From assembly GCA_003225615.1 (NCBI GenBank), contig QIAS01000293.1, positions 581-6,468 of the forward strand: a stretch of DNA of 5,888 nucleotides, written 5' to 3'. The notes beneath the pieces are model-generated. The model was not told where the DNA came from. It made no database searches and was given only the letters and a program-made list of their open reading frames with translations. Both the position numbers and the translations under genes were made by a program. The stretch's first letter is position 1, and each line of letters opens with the position of its first letter. Shown here piece after piece: positions 1 through 2,936 of the stretch. This DNA comes from Acidobacteriota bacterium. Lineage in GTDB: Bacteria; Acidobacteriota; Terriglobia; Terriglobales; Acidobacteriaceae.

Positions 1-1
1 T

Positions 2-262
2 CTGATGAGCATTGCCCTAAAGGCGCGGCGCAATAAAGTGGTCACCGGCGAGCAAGGATTGCTGGGTGAGATCGGAACCGCCCAAACCCCGTTAACTCCG
101 CAGGGTAAAGTCTTCGTTCATGGCGAACTCTGGGATGCGGTTTCCTCGGTCAACGTGCCGGCGGGAGAACGTGTCGTCGTGCGCGGGGTCGATGGTCTGC
201 AACTTCAGGTAGATCCCGCCCCAGCCTGGGAGCCCGCCCGAGCGCAGACTGCTGTCCGCTAA
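2..262 (+). CDS. NfeD-family protein, C-terminal part (5' end outside window)
   Basis: This is the C-terminal end of an NfeD-like membrane protein. The frame is open through the left edge (codon CTG at 2-4 before the ATG at 5), so the ATG is probably internal and the protease-like and membrane parts lie upstream. The visible 86 residues begin with a basic stretch (KARRNKVVTGEQGLLGEIG) and continue with a small beta-rich module containing GKVFVHGELWDAVS and GERVVVRGVDGLQLQV. This is the pattern of the OB-fold NfeD C-terminal domain. NfeD proteins are usually encoded beside a stomatin/slipin gene and are thought to work with it in membrane microdomain organisation or quality control. A slipin gene follows 109 bp downstream, which supports the call. 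Whether this is the long (ClpP-like plus NfeD) or the short form cannot be told from the fragment. The gene ends at TAA 260-262. Confidence 0.88.
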   Translation: MMSIALKARRNKVVTGEQGLLGEIGTAQTPLTPQGKVFVHGELWDAVSSVNVPAGERVVVRGVDGLQLQVDPAPAWEPARAQTAVR

Positions 263-371
263 CGCATCTCGGCAGGCACCTGCTCACGCGTGGGAAATAG
301 CGCATCCGCCTCGAAAGTTGATATACAATTCGCGACAGATACATTCCTTACAGGCGAAACCGGAGACGCAG
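263..371 (+). other. nfeD-slipin intergenic spacer with small palindromes
   Basis: This 109-bp spacer carries two short perfect palindromes. One is GCAGG-CA-CCTGC at 272-283, the other CACGCGTG at 285-292. Neither is followed by a T-run, so a terminator is not supported. A TACAAT hexamer at 324-329 resembles a -10 box, but no acceptable -35 lies 16-18 bp upstream. The slipin ribosome-binding site (GGAG, 362-365) is at its right end. The length leaves room for an internal promoter, but none can be fixed from sequence alone. Confidence 0.4.
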
Positions 372-1163
372 ATGGGTATTCCTTTTTCTGCTATTGTCGT
401 CATCGTTGTTGTCATCTATTTTCTGAGTTCTATTAAGATTCTCGCGGAGTATGAACGCGGAGTCATCTTCCGCCTCGGCCGGCTGCTGGAGCACGCCAAG
501 GGTCCCGGCCTCATTTTCGTTTTCGCGCCTCTCGACCGCATCGTACGAATCTCGTTGCGCCAGGAAGCGCTTGAGGTGCCTCCCCAGGACATCATCACTC
601 GCGACAACGTCACGTTGAAGGTCAATGCGGTCATTTTCCTGCGAGTCATCGATCCCCGGCGCGCCGTGGTCGAAGTGTCGAACTACGTGTACCAAACTTC
701 GCAGTTTGCCCAGACCACGTTGCGTTCCGTGCTCGGTGAGTTGGAACTCGACGAGCTGTTGGCGCACCGCGACAAAATCAACCTGCGGCTGCAAAGCATT
801 CTGGACACGCACACCGCGCCCTGGGGCGTGAAGGTGGTGAATGTTGAGGTCAAGCAGGTGGATATGCCGGAATCCATGCTGCGGGCCATGGCGAAGCAGG
901 CAGAAGCCGAACGTGAAAAGCGTTCCAAGATCATTCATGCCGAAGGCGAATTCTCTGCCGCGCAACGCTTGGTCGATGCGGCCAAGCTGCTGGCCACTGA
1001 ACCCGTCAGCGTGCAGCTGCGTTATCTGCAAACCCTGACCGAAATCGGTGTGGAGAAGAACACGACGGTCGTGTTCCCCGTCCCGGTGGACTTCTTCTCA
1101 GGAATTCAGAAACTTTTGGGCAAGACCGATGGTGCTGGTTCGCAGCCCGCTACAACGCGCTAA
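372..1163 (+). CDS. Slipin / stomatin-like SPFH-domain membrane protein
   Basis: The product is a 263-residue membrane-anchored SPFH (prohibitin homology) protein of the bacterial slipin type. Such proteins oligomerise on the inner membrane and are linked to lipid microdomains and membrane proteostasis, usually with an NfeD partner. An N-terminal hydrophobic helix spans about residues 5-22. Next comes the stomatin signature region EYERGVIFRLGR (26-37), then the SPFH core with PPQDIITRDNVTLKVNAV (70-87) and LRSVLGELELDELLAHRD (117-134). A charged helical stretch, KQAEAEREKRSKIIHAEGE, lies at 175-193. The end, VVFPVPVDF (233-241), is typical of slipins. Length is normal for the family. The ATG at 372 is preferred because GGAG (362-365) sits 6 nt upstream and the membrane helix follows at once. 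An in-frame TTG at 318 would add 18 residues that look unlike the family. Function is inferred from the family; no partner specificity can be read here. Confidence 0.93.
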   Translation: MGIPFSAIVVIVVVIYFLSSIKILAEYERGVIFRLGRLLEHAKGPGLIFVFAPLDRIVRISLRQEALEVPPQDIITRDNVTLKVNAVIFLRVIDPRRAVVEVSNYVYQTSQFAQTTLRSVLGELELDELLAHRDKINLRLQSILDTHTAPWGVKVVNVEVKQVDMPESMLRAMAKQAEAEREKRSKIIHAEGEFSAAQRLVDAAKLLATEPVSVQLRYLQTLTEIGVEKNTTVVFPVPVDFFSGIQKLLGKTDGAGSQPATTR

Positions 1164-1200
1164 GGTTATGGCATAAGGCAAGCCACATCCAGGAAAGGAT

Positions 1201-1215
1201 ATGCGGAGTAACTAA
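1201..1215 (+). other. Four-codon mini-ORF abutting the SPOR gene start
   Basis: ATG CGG AGT AAC TAA reads in the same frame as the SPOR gene, and its stop codon touches the gene's ATG at 1216. AGGA at 1191-1194 lies 6 nt upstream of this first ATG, which is a plausible ribosome-binding position. The SPOR gene's own GGAG (1205-1208) lies inside the mini-ORF. It could be a chance arrangement or a small leader that affects re-initiation. Only its existence is directly seen. Confidence 0.25.
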
Positions 1216-1794
1216 ATGACGAGTTCTCAGGACACTGAAATAACGCTGGGTACAGGGAGAATGTTGCTCCTGTTTTTCGGCTTGGTAGTCGTGTGTGCCG
1301 GCTTCTTTGGGGTGGGTTTCACGCTAGGGCGGAATTCGATCAGGACAGGGATTGTCGCTATTGATTCCAATCTGCCGAGTGCGACCGGCCCAGTTGTGCG
1401 ACCTTCAGCAGTCAAGTCGAATAACGGCGCGGAAGCGTCCGCTGATCAACCCACGTACAAGCCAGCCGTGCAGAAAAACGTGTCACAGGTTCCGGCCACC
1501 GGAGCCGATTCGGGAGCTCCCCCGTCTGCCGATGACGCCAGCAAGACCGATTCGACTGCCCCGTCGTCCGCGGGCAGCTACTATGTGCAGGTGGCCGCAG
1601 TGAGCAAGCAGGAAGATGCCGACGCGCTCGTGGAAGCCCTCAAAAAGAAGCAATACCCAGCTTTTTCCGCCAGCAACGCACCCATGGACAAACTCCTTCA
1701 CATCCAAATTGGGCCCTTTGCCGACATCAAGGAAGCCGAAGGTACTCGCGCCAAGCTGATCAGCGACGGCTACAATCCAATCTTGAAGAAGTAA
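1216..1794 (+). CDS. Single-pass inner-membrane protein with C-terminal SPOR domain
   Basis: This 192-residue protein has a bitopic layout. A short cytoplasmic N-terminus (1-15) is followed by one transmembrane helix at about 16-37 (MLLLFFGLVVVCAGFFGVGF). A low-complexity linker rich in Ser, Ala, Pro and Asp follows (about 50-119). A SPOR domain occupies about 121-191, with SYYVQVAAVSKQEDADALVE at its start and HIQIGPFADIKEAEGTRAKL in the second half. SPOR domains bind denuded glycan strands of septal peptidoglycan, so the domain is expected in the periplasm and may target the protein to the division site. The linker would span the periplasm; no enzyme domain is present. GGAG at 1205-1208 sits 7 nt before ATG 1216, and an in-frame stop at 1213-1215 excludes any upstream start. 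It lies 52 bp after the slipin gene on the same strand and may share its transcript. It is not assignable to a named family such as FtsN or DedD. Confidence 0.88.
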   Translation: MTSSQDTEITLGTGRMLLLFFGLVVVCAGFFGVGFTLGRNSIRTGIVAIDSNLPSATGPVVRPSAVKSNNGAEASADQPTYKPAVQKNVSQVPATGADSGAPPSADDASKTDSTAPSSAGSYYVQVAAVSKQEDADALVEALKKKQYPAFSASNAPMDKLLHIQIGPFADIKEAEGTRAKLISDGYNPILKK

Positions 1795-1890
1795 GAAGTA
1801 CGAGGTAAAGAAATCCGCTTAACCAGCCGTAACGTTGACTGGCAAGGAACGGGTGTTTTCCACTTCGTCCTTCCGTACCTCGTACTTTCT
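1794..1890. repeat. Inverted repeat filling a convergent intergenic spacer
   Basis: AAGTACGAGGTA at 1796-1807 is perfectly complementary to TACCTCGTACTT at 1876-1887. Allowing one bulged base, the arms extend to 1794 and 1890. They begin at the SPOR gene's TAA (1792-1794) and reach into the oppositely oriented oxidoreductase gene's stop (1889-1891). The 68-nt interior has two weaker stems: CCAGCC/GACTGG (1823-1828 with 1837-1842, one mismatch) and AAGGA/TCCTT (1844-1848 with 1868-1872). The whole could fold as a branched hairpin. The loop is too long and T-runs are absent, so it is not a typical intrinsic terminator. A small non-autonomous mobile or REP-like element, or a structured 3' end shared by both transcripts, is possible. 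Confidence 0.6.
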
Positions 1891-2500
1891 AGTCTCTGCT
1901 GAACCTCTGCTCCTTCCACGGATCACCATACATGTGATATCCATTCTGTTCCCAAAAGCCAGGGGCATCGTGCTCGAGAAACTCAAGGCCGCGTACCCAC
2001 TTCACAGACTTCCAGGCATATAGATGTGGAACAATAAGCCGCAATGGATAACCGTGCTCCGGCGTGAGCGGTTGGCCATCATGATGTGTCGCCAAAAGGA
2101 CCTCGTCGCGATCCAGATCCGCCAAGGGAACATTGGCAGTAAAGCCCTGCTCCGCATGCACCAACACGTACACAACTCCGGGCTTCAGTTGCACTCGACT
2201 CAGCACTTCGCGGAAAGCCACGCCTTCCCATTCGTTATCGAAACGGCTCCAACGGGTCACACAGTGAAAATCGCTGGTTCGTCGGACCTTCGGGAACCGG
2301 CTGAATTCGTCCCACGTAAAACAGAGAGGGGTTACCACGGAGCCATAGCTCCGAAAATCCCAATTCCTGGCATTAAAAGTCGGGACCGACCCATAATGCA
2401 AAACCGGCCACTTGAGAGTAAGGGACTGCCCGGGCGGCAGGAGCCCTTCACTTTTCTTCTTCTGCTCTAATTCCCTGCGCTCGTTACCCGAAAATAGCAT
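1889..2500 (-). CDS. Sulfite oxidase-like molybdopterin-dependent oxidoreductase
   Basis: This 203-residue protein carries the sulfite oxidase/YedY-type molybdopterin fold (COG2041-like). The N-terminus has LLPPGQSLTLKWPVLHYG, typical of the stand-alone short members. The motif DFHCVTRWSRFDNEWEGV follows, where Cys80 (numbered from the ATG at 2500) is the expected molybdenum thiolate ligand. Then come a HAEQGFTANVPL segment and the C-terminal PEHGYPLRLIVPHLYAWKSV, also a family signature. There is no Tat signal and no membrane segment, so a cytosolic enzyme is inferred, unlike periplasmic MsrP. The substrate is unknown. No heme or membrane partner is encoded in this window. The ATG at 2500 is chosen because the family-like sequence starts there and AAAGGA lies 3 nt upstream. 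An ATG at 2554 has its AAAGG directly adjacent (no spacing) and would add 18 unfamiliar residues. It is divergent from the ArsR gene, whose product could regulate it. Confidence 0.87.
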   Translation of the reverse strand: MLFSGNERRELEQKKKSEGLLPPGQSLTLKWPVLHYGSVPTFNARNWDFRSYGSVVTPLCFTWDEFSRFPKVRRTSDFHCVTRWSRFDNEWEGVAFREVLSRVQLKPGVVYVLVHAEQGFTANVPLADLDRDEVLLATHHDGQPLTPEHGYPLRLIVPHLYAWKSVKWVRGLEFLEHDAPGFWEQNGYHMYGDPWKEQRFSRD

Positions 2501-2523
2501 GTGTCCTTTAATGAGCGTGCCGC

Positions 2524-2543
2524 GATATTGACAATCATCGATT
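2524..2543. promoter_or_regulatory. Candidate operator/promoter dyad between divergent genes
   Basis: The 63-bp divergent spacer contains GATATTGACAATCATC at 2524-2539. The core ATTG-A-CAAT (2527-2535) is a perfect palindrome, and GAT/ATC extends it with one extra base on the right. A second small dyad, AATC-ATC-GATT (2533-2543), overlaps it. A perfect TTGACA -35 hexamer (2528-2533) lies inside, facing the ArsR gene, but no good -10 is seen 16-18 bp downstream. ArsR proteins often bind short AT-rich dyads over their own promoter, so this is the best local operator candidate. The assignment is inference from position and symmetry. Confidence 0.35.
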
Positions 2544-2563
2544 CCCGGATTCATCCTTTAACC

Positions 2564-2863
2564 ATGAGCAACGCCGATCAAGCCGTGAATCGGCTCTTAC
2601 AAGCTATCGCGGACCCCACCCGTCGACGCATTCTGAAAGCTTTGAAAGAACGCGGTGGGTGCTCGATCGACAAAGACGTAGGACTTTGTGCCAGCGACAT
2701 CGAAGGACGGATTCGCCTCTCCCAGCCCACCATTTCCCATCATATGGCTATTCTAAAGAAAGTCGGTCTGGTGCAGGCCAAGAAGCAGGGTCAATGGATG
2801 TGGTACCGCCGCAACGAGAAAGCGATCGGCGAGTTGGCGAGGAAGCTGCGGGAAACGCTCTGA
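2564..2863 (+). CDS. ArsR-family winged-helix transcriptional regulator
   Basis: This 99-residue protein is a compact ArsR/SmtB-type winged helix-turn-helix regulator of normal family length. LLQAIADPTRRRILKAL (11-27) is the classic first helices. The recognition helix-turn-helix is IRLSQPTISHHMAILKKVGLV (50-70), and the wing is QAKKQGQWMWYRRN (71-84). In metal-sensing ArsR/CadC proteins the helix before the HTH carries an LCVCDL-type motif. Here the corresponding stretch is GLCASDI (40-46), with Cys42 kept and the second Cys replaced by Ser. Another Cys is at position 33. Metal sensing is therefore uncertain; thiol or redox sensing, or no ligand, are alternatives. ATG 2564 is chosen because the homology begins just after it, although no clear Shine-Dalgarno precedes it. 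An in-frame GTG at 2501 would add 21 residues without family character. The gene is divergent from the molybdoenzyme gene and converges on the kinase gene, 73 bp away. Confidence 0.9.
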   Translation: MSNADQAVNRLLQAIADPTRRRILKALKERGGCSIDKDVGLCASDIEGRIRLSQPTISHHMAILKKVGLVQAKKQGQWMWYRRNEKAIGELARKLRETL

Positions 2864-2870
2864 AGCTTCC
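2841..2870 (+). other. Stem-loop over the ArsR gene stop codon
   Basis: GGAAGCT (2841-2847) pairs perfectly with AGCTTCC (2864-2870). Inside it GCG (2848-2850) can pair with CGC (2856-2858) around a GGAAA loop, leaving TCTGA as a bulge. The hairpin spans the ArsR gene's TGA (2861-2863). No T-run follows, so an intrinsic terminator is not claimed. It could slow decay or aid termination of the short transcript, or it could be chance. Confidence 0.3.
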
Positions 2871-2904
2871 GCGAACTTTGCGTTCCCCTCTTGCGAACTT
2901 AGCG
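2871..2904. repeat. Pair of 12-nt direct repeats in a convergent spacer
   Basis: GCGAACTTTGCG (2871-2882) and GCGAACTTAGCG (2893-2904) differ at one base and are offset by 22 bp. They lie in the 73-bp gap between the converging ArsR and kinase genes. On the other strand they read as CGC-A/T-AAGTT-CGC units, resembling the short periodic repeats scattered between genes in some environmental bacteria. That comparison is from memory and untested. A small GGC-TAAA-GCC stem followed by TTTCTT (2904-2919) is the only terminator-like element for the + strand and is weak. Confidence 0.45.
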
Positions 2905-2936
2905 GCTAAAGCCTTTCTTACTGCGCTTGGGAGGGT

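Noticed and set aside
324..329. TACAAT as a -10 box for a slipin promoter
   Set aside because: No reasonable -35 hexamer is found 16-18 bp upstream and the extended -10 TG is at the wrong distance; the match alone is too weak.
318..371. TTG start at 318 extending the slipin by 18 residues
   Set aside because: The extension is hydrophilic and unlike slipin N-termini, while ATG 372 has GGAG at good spacing and is followed directly by the membrane helix.
348..1031. Long minus-strand reading frame (227 codons) opposite the slipin gene
   Set aside because: It lies wholly antisense to a clear SPFH gene, its product has no recognisable domain, and its His/Asp/Gln-rich composition is typical of a mirror frame in GC-biased coding DNA.
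2024..2470. Plus-strand reading frame of 148 codons opposite the oxidoreductase gene
   Set aside because: The minus strand encodes the recognisable molybdopterin-fold protein with its Cys ligand motif; the plus-strand product resembles nothing known to me.
2507..2534. Minus-strand promoter TTGTCA ... ATTAAA for the oxidoreductase gene
   Set aside because: The -10 would overlap the Shine-Dalgarno and place the transcription start at or past the chosen ATG, so it does not fit unless the message is leaderless.
2501..2554. Upstream starts for the divergent genes: GTG 2501 for the ArsR gene and ATG 2554 for the oxidoreductase gene
   Set aside because: Both extensions translate the same shared control region, lack family-like sequence, and would make the genes overlap or nearly overlap head-to-head.
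2904..2919. GGC-TAAA-GCC stem followed by TTTCTT as an intrinsic terminator of the ArsR gene
   Set aside because: A three to four base-pair stem and an interrupted T-run are too weak to call a terminator.
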